Positions 49,401 through 61,400 of a stretch of 64,000 nt of DNA are shown piece after piece. Every line of letters begins with the position of its first letter. The first letter of the stretch is position 1. Origin of the DNA: Apus apus (lineage: Eukaryota > Chordata > Aves > Apodiformes > Apodidae); assembly GCF_020740795.1 (NCBI RefSeq), contig NC_067282.1:170964274-171028273 (forward strand). The letters are read 5' to 3'. The notes below the pieces were generated by a model. That model made no database searches. It was not told the DNA's origin and saw only the letters and a list, made by a program, of their open reading frames with translations. The position numbers and the translations under genes were made by a program.

Positions 49401-52400
49401 ACCTTAAACTATACCCAAATTTATAAAAATATACCCCAAATATATGACAGTCTGAAATGTTTGGCTAAACGGGCAGTGAAATGACCTGCAGAATTCACTC
49501 ACTGCTGAGAGGTTTCAGTGTAGTGATAGGACAAGGGGTAATGGTCCCTATAAGACTTTCCTTCTAGTCCTTTCACCAGCCTCATTGCTCTCCTCTGGAC
49601 CTGCTCCAGCACCTCAATACCCTTCTTGAAGTGAGGGGCCCAGAACTGGACACAGTACTCGAGGTGAGGCCTCACCAGTGCTGTGTACAGGGGGAGAATC
49701 ACATCCCTACTCAAGCTGGCCACACAATTCCTGCTACAAGCCAGGATGCCATTGGCCTTCTGGGCCACCTGGGCACACTGCTGGTTCATGTTCAACCAAT
49801 TGTCAACCAGTACTCCCAGGTCTCTCTCTGCTGGGCTGCTCTCCAGACACTCTTCCCCCAGTCTGTACTGCTGCCTGAGGTTATTGTGACCTAAGTGCAG
49901 GACCCTGCACTTGGCCTTGTTGAATTTCATGCCATTGGCCTCGGTCCATCGACCCAGCCTGTCCAAGTCCTCCTGCAGCTTCTTCCTACAGAAGCTACAG
50001 ATGATTTCCACAACATCATGCAGATTTAACTACACTTTCCAAAATGAAAAAAAGCACTTTTACCTTTCATCTGCTTTTGGTATTTTTGGAGCTCTGGTGC
50101 CAAAAACCCACTTAATGGTCCAAGACAGCCAATTGCATTGGCAATTGAGTCTTCATCATCTAGGTCATTCTCCTCATCACTGTCTCTGATTCTGCCAAGC
50201 CTTCTGTCAATTGAGAACATAAAAATAGGAGAGACATTCTTAAATACAGCCTTTACCAAACATCTTCATCTTCTTTAGGAGCACACAAGGAAGGATGCCA
50301 CCTGCTTTTTCACTACTTGTGTAGTGTAAGCAATAACCCCATATACCCTAAGCAGTGCATTTCAAACTTACCCTGAAAATGAAGTTGATTTTACCGCTGC
50401 AGGGAAAGGAGTAATGTTGTATGTGTATTTCTCCCTTAATTCTGCCAGTTGTGGGAAAGGAAACTGAGCCATGGTATAAACAGTCTATGGGGAAAAAAAA
50501 ATGCAGCTTTAAAAATTGTCACATTCATTAACAGTTCCACAAAAGATTTCTCCACTAAGAGACTTTCACAGTCTTGCAGGATTAAAGGCTTCACATTCTC
50601 TTGTGCTGTAAGGAAACTGAAAAGGTCTAGTTTTATTATTCACTCAGTATTTCCTGTAATAAAAATTAAGACTGACTCACTAGAAAAACACATGGTTCAG
50701 TGGGAAAAAAAAATAAAAACGGAGCAAGTAACATAAGACTCAGGGTTCTTATCAACTCCTCTACTTATTTAATAATAATTGCCAATCCTCTCCTTGCCAG
50801 CACACCAGAAATTCTTCTCCTTCAATGATTATTTCACTTACATGAATGCATCACTGAGGTTTTGGGGATCCTTCAGAAGACCTGTGTTTCTGCTCAAGCA
50901 TCCACAAAGTATTGACACTAGCACAGAGATGAAAGAGCAGACCCTCACTTGATGTGGACTGTTAACAGATTCATTACTTCATCTGGAGGACTCAACACAA
51001 TCCAGCTAACTTTTCTCCTCTCAGTTTCTGGTTTTGGTAGTTGTTTTTGGGGCCTGGGGGTCTTTTGTGTTGTTTATTTGGTTTAGTTTGATTTTTTGCT
51101 GGGTAGACTATGTTTTATTAAAGACATTTGTTCTATGGTGAACAAACAAACCTGCCTGCAACGCTCTGAACTCAACACGTAGTCCCTAGAACTTAGAACA
51201 AGGCCATAAAAAAATCAAATATATTTTATCTACTTCCAATACTCAGAGTTAATGATGATAAACAGTTGCAAATGCATTTGTTTTCAGCATTATTTTTGCT
51301 TTAAATCATTTTATAACAACAGAAGGTGTGTCACCAGCCAACCTGACTTAAATATATATCACACGCATTGCAACAGCACTGCTGGTCTATTCCTACCTAG
51401 TTTAGTTGTCTTACTTTTCTTTGCTCTTGCAAACTTACAGCTATTGAAGACTTCCAAATAACTGAGACACGATTCATTGGGAGCATAAATGTCAGAAGAA
51501 AAAAATTGTAGAAATGTAGTTTCTCAGTTTCTCTGAAAAACCATAGCTTTTCTGCATTTTTAAATATGTCTTCTGAAAGACAGGATATAAAAATTTCTCA
51601 TTAGCTACGATAAAAAAATTTCACTTAGATATTCTTTCCTGTGCTATTAAATGTCAGTGACATTTTTATCTGAAGGCAAATGGCCTCAATTAAGATGAAA
51701 GGAAATTTTTTAACAATTTCTCCATAAACCATTCTTGAACTTATCTGTGCTAAATACACTAAGGAAAATGGCAAACAGTAATTCAGTACTAGACAGCACT
51801 AGTACTTTCCTGACAGAAGAAGAAAAAGAAATGTTTCACCTACAACAGTGATGTAAGCAATGAGGAGCAGGAAGGACACTCCTGGCTGGATCAGGCACAG
51901 GCCAACAGTGCAGCTCAGTCTGAGCCATTCACAGGCTCTAAGGCAAGGAGAATGACTACCAAAACCCAGAGCCTGAACTGAAGCTTTGCCACTCTATGAA
52001 ACTGCACTGCTACTATGAAAGACAAACACTCCCTAGAGCCTATACAGTGATAGCCCGACACTCTACCAGATGAAGGAATGTTATGATCAGAAGAAAGACC
52101 TACATCAGCCCAACCTGTCTGCCTGTTTGTTTGACCTCCACCACGCTTTCCTGGGTTTTTTCTCCCCATATGTCTCTACTCTCTTTCTTCATCGAGAACG
52201 AGGTGTACCTGGAATTTATTTCTACTCTTCATGTCAACAGCCTTTACAGGTAACTTGTTCCATATGCTGGTTACCACTGAAGTGAAATGGTCTACTCCAA
52301 GTCCTCCATTTACTTCTTGCACCTACTGTTTTAGATTATACTTTTAGCTTTTGTCTGTCTCCAACCTGTGTTTCTTCCAGATCCTGTGAAATTTATTTAA

Positions 52401-55400
52401 TTTAGCACACACATTTTAACCTCAATTGTTTGTTATCAGATTATAACGGAAACCCTACTTGCCTTCTGGCTAAAAGACCCACAAATTTTGCTGGTGCAAG
52501 TTCCACTGGAATCATAGAATGTCTTGAGTTGGAAGGGACCTTAGAGATCATCTAGTTCCAACCCCCCTGCATAGGCAGGGACACCTCCCACTAGATCAGG
52601 ATGCTCAGGGCCCCATCCAACCTGGTCTTGAATGCTTCCAGGGATAGGGCTTCAACAACATCCCTGGGCAACCTGTTCCAGTGTCTCACCATCCTCACAT
52701 TGAATAATTTCCTCCTAATGTACTAACCTAAATCTTCCCTCTTCCAGTTTTGATCCATTACTGCTTGTCCTCTCACTACATGCCCCAGCTTTCCTGTAGC
52801 CCCTTCAGGCACTGGAAGGTCACTACAAGGTCTCCCCGGAGCCTTCTTTTCTTCAGGCTGCCTGTAGAGGGCCCCATCCACTTGGCCATCCTGATCGGGT
52901 GGCCTGTAGCTGACCCGCCCTATGACATCTCCTGCCCCTGTCTTCCCTTTAACCCTGACCACCCATAAAGTTGCAGTCGACTTCCCCATCCCCAGGTGGA
53001 GCTCCCCAGCCTCCAGCTGGTCACTGATGTAGAGGATGACACCACCTCCTCTTCTGCCCTAGCTTTTCTTCCTGAAGAGCTTGTACCCAACCATCCCCAC
53101 ACTCCAGTCGTAGGAGTCATCCCACCATGTCCCAGTGATACCAACAACATCACAGCCCTGCCAGCATACACACATCTGCAATTCCTCTTGTTTATTCCCC
53201 ATGCTCTGTGCATTTGCACAGAGGCATTTAAGATGGTCCTCCTTTGAAGCAGCTGCGCTGGCAGGGATAACAATTTGCAGGTCAGATGCTTTCATGTTGG
53301 CCTGCAATCCTCCTGCAGGCCCAGAGCATATATTACTGGCTCTGTCCTGAACGTGGTGGGTTGTGGGATGAGTTGAGGGTCCCCTCCCCCAGCATCACTA
53401 GTTTAAAACCCTCCTAACTAAATTGGCCAGCCTCTGGCCAAAGACTCCCCTTTCTCTGATAAATGACGCCCACCAGCCCCACAGAGACCAGGTTTTTCAA
53501 AGTGAGTCCTGTGGTCTGTGCAGCCAAAGACCTCACTCTGGCACCACTCCTGTAACCATTTGTTAATTTTTCAATTCAGTCGTCCCTTTCCAGCCCTTTC
53601 CTGTTGACCAGAAGGATTGATGAGAACACTGTGAAATTTAAGAAAACCCAAAACACTTGTGACGTCCTTGTCACAGCAATGCTTGAGAGTCAAAGAATCT
53701 GGTGCCTAGTTCATATGCAGCCTCGGATGCCACGTGATTAATTCTGGTGCAACTGTGCCAGTGGAAATGAACCTAGGCATAAGAAGCACAATGCAGCCAA
53801 ACTCATTCTTTTATTTATAGCTACATGGGACAGATTCTGATAACACCAAAAAAAGGGGGAAAAAACCCCCTCCCTTCTCACCTTGAATCAGTAGCATTTT
53901 GTCAATCCTTTGCCTTACCCTAAAAATGCAAAGCCACCTGCACCCTCAGCAGAACACCATGCAGAAGGTGATGGCTGTGGCCTCCAAAGGAGTGCAAGCA
54001 GTTTTGCCTTTGCAGATAGCACAAACATTTATTTCAAGAGCTGCCCCACACTGGTTTAAGGCTTTTCTCTCTTTTCGCTTTCACTTGGAGAGCAAAACAA
54101 AGGGCAAAAACAAAGTGCGGAAGTCAGCAGTGAATACCACCAAATCAGGGTAACTGTCCACAGGAGACAGTCCAAAATGCTGGGTACTATGGAGGGATTA
54201 ACCCCTGATCCCCTCCACCACGGTCATCACACAGGGATGCCTCTCATTTTCCTGTTTGCTTCTCATCTCCTCTACACTGCAATGTTTCTAGGTGCACAAT
54301 CTGAAGTAGTTCAGCTGCTTATAAAAATGCTCACTTTCAGAAGATACATGAAAGCCTGTACTGATAAACTAGCTCATGCTGTTCAGAATATCTGCAGGCA
54401 CCTGGCATAGTACAGCCTTCTGTCTCCACATCAGAACTGAAGTTTATTAATAGGCCAATAAAAGGACATTACCGAATAAAGTATTTGTTTAACTTCGAGT
54501 CCTGAATACGCACCCCGGTCTGAAATGCCTGAAGCACTTACCCTTTGTTTACCTAAGCTGTTCAATCAGAAACCAGGAGGATGCTGTAGGCTTTCTTGTT
54601 CCTCCAGTTCCTCCATACTCTCCTCAGCACTGCATTGTAAGAACTCTTGCTATGCAAGGGCCAAATCTGCAAAATCTTTAAGCCCTCAATCCTAGGTATA
54701 TGCATTGTCTGCATGGGAGGCATTTTTAATGATAAGCTTACACAAACTATACATGCAGGTGGAGAGAATGAGGACAAGAGTCTTCTGATCTACTTTAGAC
54801 ATCTGCTCTGTCAACACTTGCCACTGAAGGATTAGCCATACCTCCCTCCTCTGACTCCCAAAGAAAGGAAACAGGCCTTTTAGAGCACAGTTTGTTTTCT
54901 AGTGGCAGAGAAATGCTTGTTACTCTTCACTGGCTTCAGTAAGCCTGGACAGGTAGTTCAGATGCAAATGTATGTGGCATGCAAGTCTAAAGAAAAGTGA
55001 GATGACTGCCATCAGCAGCCTTTCCTGAAATGTGTAGGGAAGGCAAGGTAGGATAATAATCCTTTCCCAGAGCAAGATACTGATCTTTGAGCCACCTTGT
55101 ATTAGATATAAAGTCACTGTTCCAATAGGGGGTTAAAAAAGCAGCATTTTGAAAACAAAGCAGTCTAAACATTCATCTGTGCCTGACTCCTCTGAAAAAG
55201 CCTAAAGCAACTTAAAATACAGTTGCCTTCAAGCAACCTGGATCCTTTCATTAATGTAATTGTTCATATATCTTTATGTTTTTTCCTCCAACACAGAGAA
55301 GACTGTTCAAATTCAGCAGCCAGACATATGGTGGCAGTCGTATTCCCTAATGGTAAAACCCCTGCAGTGCTTAATCCTCTCCACTTAACAGTAAGGAGAG

Positions 55401-58400
55401 CTCAGAGTGAAACACCTCAGATGGAGACTGTGCTGCCCGTGCCTGCCTGTGACTTGAAGAATGCTACCTAAACTATAATGTAGTTTCTTCAACTGAGAGG
55501 AGACACATGAAACAGACACACTGCTTCTTTATACAGAAAACTTAAACCTGCCCTATTCTGCACATCAATGGAAATGGTATCCTACCTTAATGCTCCTGTC
55601 AGTGTCACCATCTTTTTTTTTTGGCTGAAGCATAAAAATTCTGTCCATTTAGTGTATTTCTAATTGCAACAGCTAAAATAACCTTCCATCCCTCCAACCA
55701 GTAAGTTACGTGTGCCTTATCTTCTTTCCACACAATGGCAAAGAAAGAAATCCACACTGAGTCAGTAAAGCCCACTTCAGCTTTCCCAACACTACTCTTT
55801 GTCACTAACGTCACATCTTGATTTTCTTGCTACACTTGAGACCAGGAACTGAAACAGAACAAATATGAAAAGCTTAGGCCACCCTCCTCAGTATCTGAAA
55901 TGTCTTGTGAGAAACCCTAACAATTATTTAAAAAGCAGGCAAGTACCTCTGACTTGCTGAGTCTCTGGTTTTGAAGTAAAACAAAGCCACAGTACTCACC
56001 TCTCTCATTCCTAGAGCTCCCTCATTAAACAAAACAGCAGCAATAACAACAGTAAAAAATCAGAAAGTGATCCTTTACATCAGAGCAGTACTTCACCAAA
56101 CAATGGAAACGTGTTATCCAAGAGAGTCAGTATTAATTCCAATAATGGATGACAGAAGTCACCCGCTACCTACTGTAATAAACTCACCAAACTTCATATA
56201 CTGAGAATGACTTTGTTTTCCTTCTCCTAAACCATATATTAAAAAAATTCAGATAAATTATGTGCTCTATATTTGCTCCCATTTAATCACCATACTTTAG
56301 CTCATCAAAAGTGAAGTCCCAGAACTGTAGCATGAAGTCTTTATAAAACATCTAGTTACACAACATCTCAAGGATATCAGGAAAAAAAGCATCAAGGCAA
56401 ATCAATACAATTACATCTGTAATACTAAAGGCTCTTTCCTTTGCCAGAACATTTTTGTTTGTTCTCATTCAATAACACATGCTTTAAGAATTCAGGGACT
56501 GTAATTATCTATGTGTCTTTGTTTATAGTTTGCTGTCGACTGTTCATGGTTGTTGGGGTTTTTTTTAATCATGAAGGATTTTTTTTTCCCTTCTCACTTA
56601 ATAAACTCTTGTCTCCCACAATGTCTGCAGAATGAAAAAAGACACAATGTAGTAAGTAACTGGTCAAAACATAAAACAACACCCTAAAAATTATGACTAC
56701 TGCAAGATTCTACACGTTATTTGCTTAAGTCCAACTGGACAAACTTTCAACTGTCAACATATATCTAATTCTTATAAAATGGAGCCTAGTGGTTCTCTAT
56801 ACTTAATTGATATGGTAAGATTTTAGCTTTGACTGCAGGTCATCTATTTGTTTCATTAACATGCTAGCTCGAGTCTGTTATCTTAAACTTTTATTCTTGG
56901 GACAGTTTACACTTCTGCAGTAGCTGAACAAAAATGTTATTTATTAGGAATAAGCCCCTAAAGGACATACAGAAAATGCAAAAAATAATTACAGCGCAAT
57001 TACTCACCTGCATGAGTTCATTGCTGTCAATCAGACTGTCTTCCAGCATCTCCTGGGTCAGCTTGCCCATGGTACTGTAAAACTCATCTGCAGTTTCACA
57101 ACACTCTATTTGCCTACATCAAAATAAACATTGGGTTTGCCTTTTTTACTTTTACATACGATTATACACTTCCCAACAAAACCAAATCTTCTGTCATCAA
57201 ATAATATGTGCTTCCATTAGACACCTTAATTCTTACATTTAATGCAATCCTACACTTCCAAATAGTAAAACTGTGCACATGACACCGGAAATGCTGGTGT
57301 GATAGAAGTACACACAGAGCAGAGCTTACTCTTCTGGCAGCTCATGATAAAGGATTCATGCATGGCCAGACAGGTTATTCCCTCTGCCCCTTTCACTTCT
57401 ACAGCACGAGAACCAATAAATTCTGCCTCCTACTAGCACAAAGGAGCTCTCCCATCAGCTCAAAAAGATTTCTTGACTGTCTCATCACTCATTCTTCACT
57501 ATGCAGCAAATGGCTGAATTTACTGGTTGAACTGGATTTTTTTTGGTCAGATGGGAACATATTCACCAGCCAGAAAACATTCTAGTGGAGTAAGTTAAGT
57601 ACAGGTGTTATTTATACAACATTGTATTCAAAAAAGCTGAGCTCACATAATGCAGAATGAAGGAAAACTCACTCATATTCTGTGTATTTATGAATGCTAT
57701 TACTGAATTAGAGAGGCAAACTTGTTTGTTGCTTTTTTGTTTTGTTTTGGGGATGGGGTTTTTTCTTTGTTTGGGGTTTTTTTCAAGTTTTGCGGTGGGG
57801 TTTTTTTTCTCCACACTTTCTTTTAAATTTCTAAAAACACAGAATCACCCACAGACTGTCAGCTAGAGGAAGAGAAATATGAGTGATATGCTTTTGTGAG
57901 TAGCTGTTCTATACACGTTAAAGTCAGCTGCTAAAAATCCTCTCCTGTCAAATGAAAAAATTATTTTACTTCTTTGCCCAAAAAGTGCAATGCTGGCTAC
58001 ATACTGGAGAGTGCTCTGTAAAATACAGCTGCTGGAATGATCAAAAAAGTACATGGCCTTTTTTTCTTAAGGATTAGAAGAGCAAGCTTCCCTAGATCTT
58101 CAGTGTTCATTTGGAATAATCACTGAAGCACGAAACTCCTACTGAAATCATAGTTTAGCTAAAAAAATGCTTAAGTAGTTGGGGGGGGGAGTAGAAACAA
58201 TGGGTATGTAGTCAATGATCACAGGCTTTGTGCTTACCTTCCCTGATACCTGCAGTCTCTCATGACCTCCACATACTGCTTTCTCTATGGAACCTATTTT
58301 TAAGCTGCCCATTCCTTCAGTCTCCCTCAACACAGAAGCACAATTCAACTGCCTGCATTCTAGGAAAAACACTTCTCACCCCATTTTCCTGTCTAGAAAG

Positions 58401-61400
58401 ACAGTCTTGAGAAGTATGAAGACCATAAGACTATGAGCACTGTTTCAGGTCTCACTTCTTTAAATCCCCCCTTTCTACTTCTAGCAGAGAAGAAAGAGGA
58501 ACAAAATCGATCCTCTCCCAGCAAAAACACAGTGCCTGGTCTTTTACTTCCTCATTTCATTCGATACCATTAATCACAAGCTTACTGAAATTCAATTCTT
58601 GTTCAGTTTCAGTGATCATCATCTTCTGGATCTCTGGTTATCACACCAATGTCCCTTTCTGTTAATTGCCCCCAAATCTGACAGACCTTCTCCCACTCCC
58701 CACAAAGGCAAGCAGTGTGATCAGTTTACTCTTTTTGACATATTCTTATAGATTATTCTGTTCCTTCCAGTTTTTATAAAACACATTTCATTTTTGCTTT
58801 AAATTCTACAGTAAAATCTTCAAAGCGGTGACTTCATTTTTTTATTGTGTTATGAGTTGAAACATTTTTAATTACAGCTTTTAAGTGCACAGAGACCTAC
58901 TGCAATAAGACCTTTTATCTAAAGGTCTAGTACAAAGTAATAAAGTCCAATGGGACTATGTATTGCTTAATCCTAATTCAAATGATTCATGCAAGTTTCA
59001 TTCATGAACTGAATAAATAAAGCCCCAAGGAAATCAACAATCAATCAATAAATTAAAAGATATTCTCATTCTAATTCTTCAGATTAAAAATCAAATATAC
59101 TAAACAATCTCTCACAATGCTGCTGGCCTGCGATGCTAACTTATTCAGAAACAAAGAAGAAATTAAACCTTCAAGGACAAAGCTGAACATAAGTCCCAGT
59201 AATTTAGTCTCAGGGAAAAAAGGAAGGTGACTGTTGACAGGCATCACAAGAAAAATTTTATGCAGCTGCTGACACCAGCTGAAAAAAGCTTCCAGCTGAA
59301 CTAACATCTGTTCAACCTGTGAGAGTTAACACCTCCTGCTGAAGTCAGTGACAAAACTGATTCCTCCAGGAGCATGGTAGACTCTTCAGAATGCAAATAT
59401 TTCCTATGATATCAGAGGAATTTAGAAGAACTAACCATCTACTTTGTTCTGTCCTATGTGGTCACTTTCCAAGGCCATAAAGAACTACAACAGAAACTTG
59501 GCTAGAATGTACCTAAAAGCAGAGAATTTCAGGAAAAATTGTTTGCAGGTCTTAACAGAAAATAACTGTGTATAACACCAAATCGTTCTCTTACAACACT
59601 GAACTCTTTTCTTCGGTACAGCCAATGCACTAAAATCCTTTGGTGTACTGAAGTGAATATAAGGGAATTAACATCTCCAGCTTCAGATAGCCAAGTAAAT
59701 TAGCCAGTCACACTCAAATCTCTCTGTCTTTCCATAGAGTATTTACCAGCTCCCTCAGAGGTTAATGCTCTAGGAAGTCCAACTACCTTTTAGAACAGCA
59801 TGAAGATATTATACATAGATAATGTAAAGACTCAATTCATTACCATGATTTGTGCAGCTTTTAAAAATAGATTTGTTATCCTGAAAAATCATATCTTGTT
59901 TAAATTGGAGAACAGACTCTTCAGATAACATAAGCTGCATACACTGTACATACTCAAAAGAAAAATATTATTAGAATGACCACTTACTCTCCTAGCTTTG
60001 CCCAGATAGCCAAAGCTACTCTCAGTATAATTTCAGAGCCTTCAAAGAATACTGAATCCCAGATCTTCAGAACTGTATGGTTAGGCAGACAAGTGGCAAA
60101 GAGGGTCAGAAACCACTGCATTGTGAAGACATTTGTAAGTGGGGGTTCGTAGCCTCCTGAAAAAAAAAATAGTTCTTAAAGTAATTGTAATGTGCTGTTA
60201 TTTTACAAGCAGTATAAACTACATACTGAAATCTGGCAGATGTTCTAGTATGTCTGATATTGCTCAAAACTTACTGAGCCTGAAGCTGTCCAGAAATGAG
60301 CTGAGAAAAAGAGCAATGGAAAAAGGACATACTTGGTCACCTTGCATTCTGCCACACTGCAAAAAGCTCTAAACAGCAGCACTGGTTTTGGAGCATAAAC
60401 TATGAAAAACTCCAAGATAGATATTTTTCCTTATATCAGAAAGATTGATTTTCCTTCCCCAGTGCCATATGAGCTGAAAGCTCTTATGAAAAAAACAAAA
60501 CCAAAACACATGTGCTGCATTGTGTAGAAGTTTTTATCTACATGAAGGTTAAGCTGTCTCTGTAAAGTCTTATCTATTATTTTAAAATCCTGATGTACTG
60601 CCAGCTTAGCAGAAGCAACTGTGACACATTCAGTTTTCCTTTTGTCTTGTTGAGTTTCAAACAAGATTTAGTATTTCAGCCTGAAATCCTGAAGTTTTAC
60701 TTTCTTGTCCTGCTCAGAGAACACTCTGTGCATCCTAGTATAAACTGATGCACTGAAGGTCATGACCAAAGAGGCTGCTGCCTGAAAATGCTTTCAAACA
60801 GCAACTAGATCCTTGATACTCCTTCTTTGTTGCTATGCAGTTTGGGCAGCCTTCCAGTACCTGCAGGGGGCCTGTAAGAAAGCTGGAGAGGGACTTTTTT
60901 ACAAGGGCATGTAATGATAGGACACTGGGTAATAGTTTAAAACTGGAAGAGGGAAGATTTATATTAGATATTAGGAAGAAATTATTTACCGTGAGGGTGA
61001 TGAGACACCGGAACAGGTTGCCAAGGGAAGCTGTCGAGGCTCCCTCCTTCAAAGTGTTCAAGGCCAGACTGGATGGGGCTTTGAGAAAACTGGTCTAGTG
61101 GGATGTATCCCTGCCCATTCAGGGGGGAGAGAACTAGATGATCTTTAAGGTCCCTTCCAGCCCAAACCATCCTATGATTCTATGAAAACACATCTTCTAA
61201 GCAATAAACTCATGTAAACACTTGAAAGACTATTTTTAGACCAGTGCTCAGATGAAACAATAACAAAAAGGATTTAAATAATCTTTTCTGTTGCACGTAC
61301 CTCCACTTTCTCTGTTAGCAGCTCTTTGCAGGGTATCTAAGTGCTGAGACAGTTCAGGGAGCTTCATTCGTAAAAGATCTCGGAAAACAGCCATATCCAC

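Larger units (their letters stand above)
48271..50063 (-). other. TBC1D30: TBC1D30 intron between third-last and second-last exons
   Basis: 1,793-bp intron with donor GTAAAAGT and acceptor CTCTGTGCAG. About 490 bp of it is a rearranged CR1 fragment close to the donor. A G-quadruplex-type motif lies near 49160. Confidence 0.9.

Noticed and set aside
49499..50011. 170-codon minus-strand frame as a possible host gene
   Set aside because: It is CR1 ORF2 sequence with both ends of the element missing.
50204..50371. Intron retention of the 168-bp intron as a coding variant
   Set aside because: The sequence just upstream of the acceptor at 50204 contains in-frame stops, so retention would not extend the protein through it.
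52235..52300. Possible very old CR1 fragment (TAACTTGTTCCATATGCTGG and nearby)
   Set aside because: It resembles the CR1 3' region weakly and over too short a span to call by eye.
57749..57800. Second G-quadruplex candidate in a T/G-rich tract
   Set aside because: Four GGGG runs are present, but two loops are about 14 and 20 bases, outside the usual limits.
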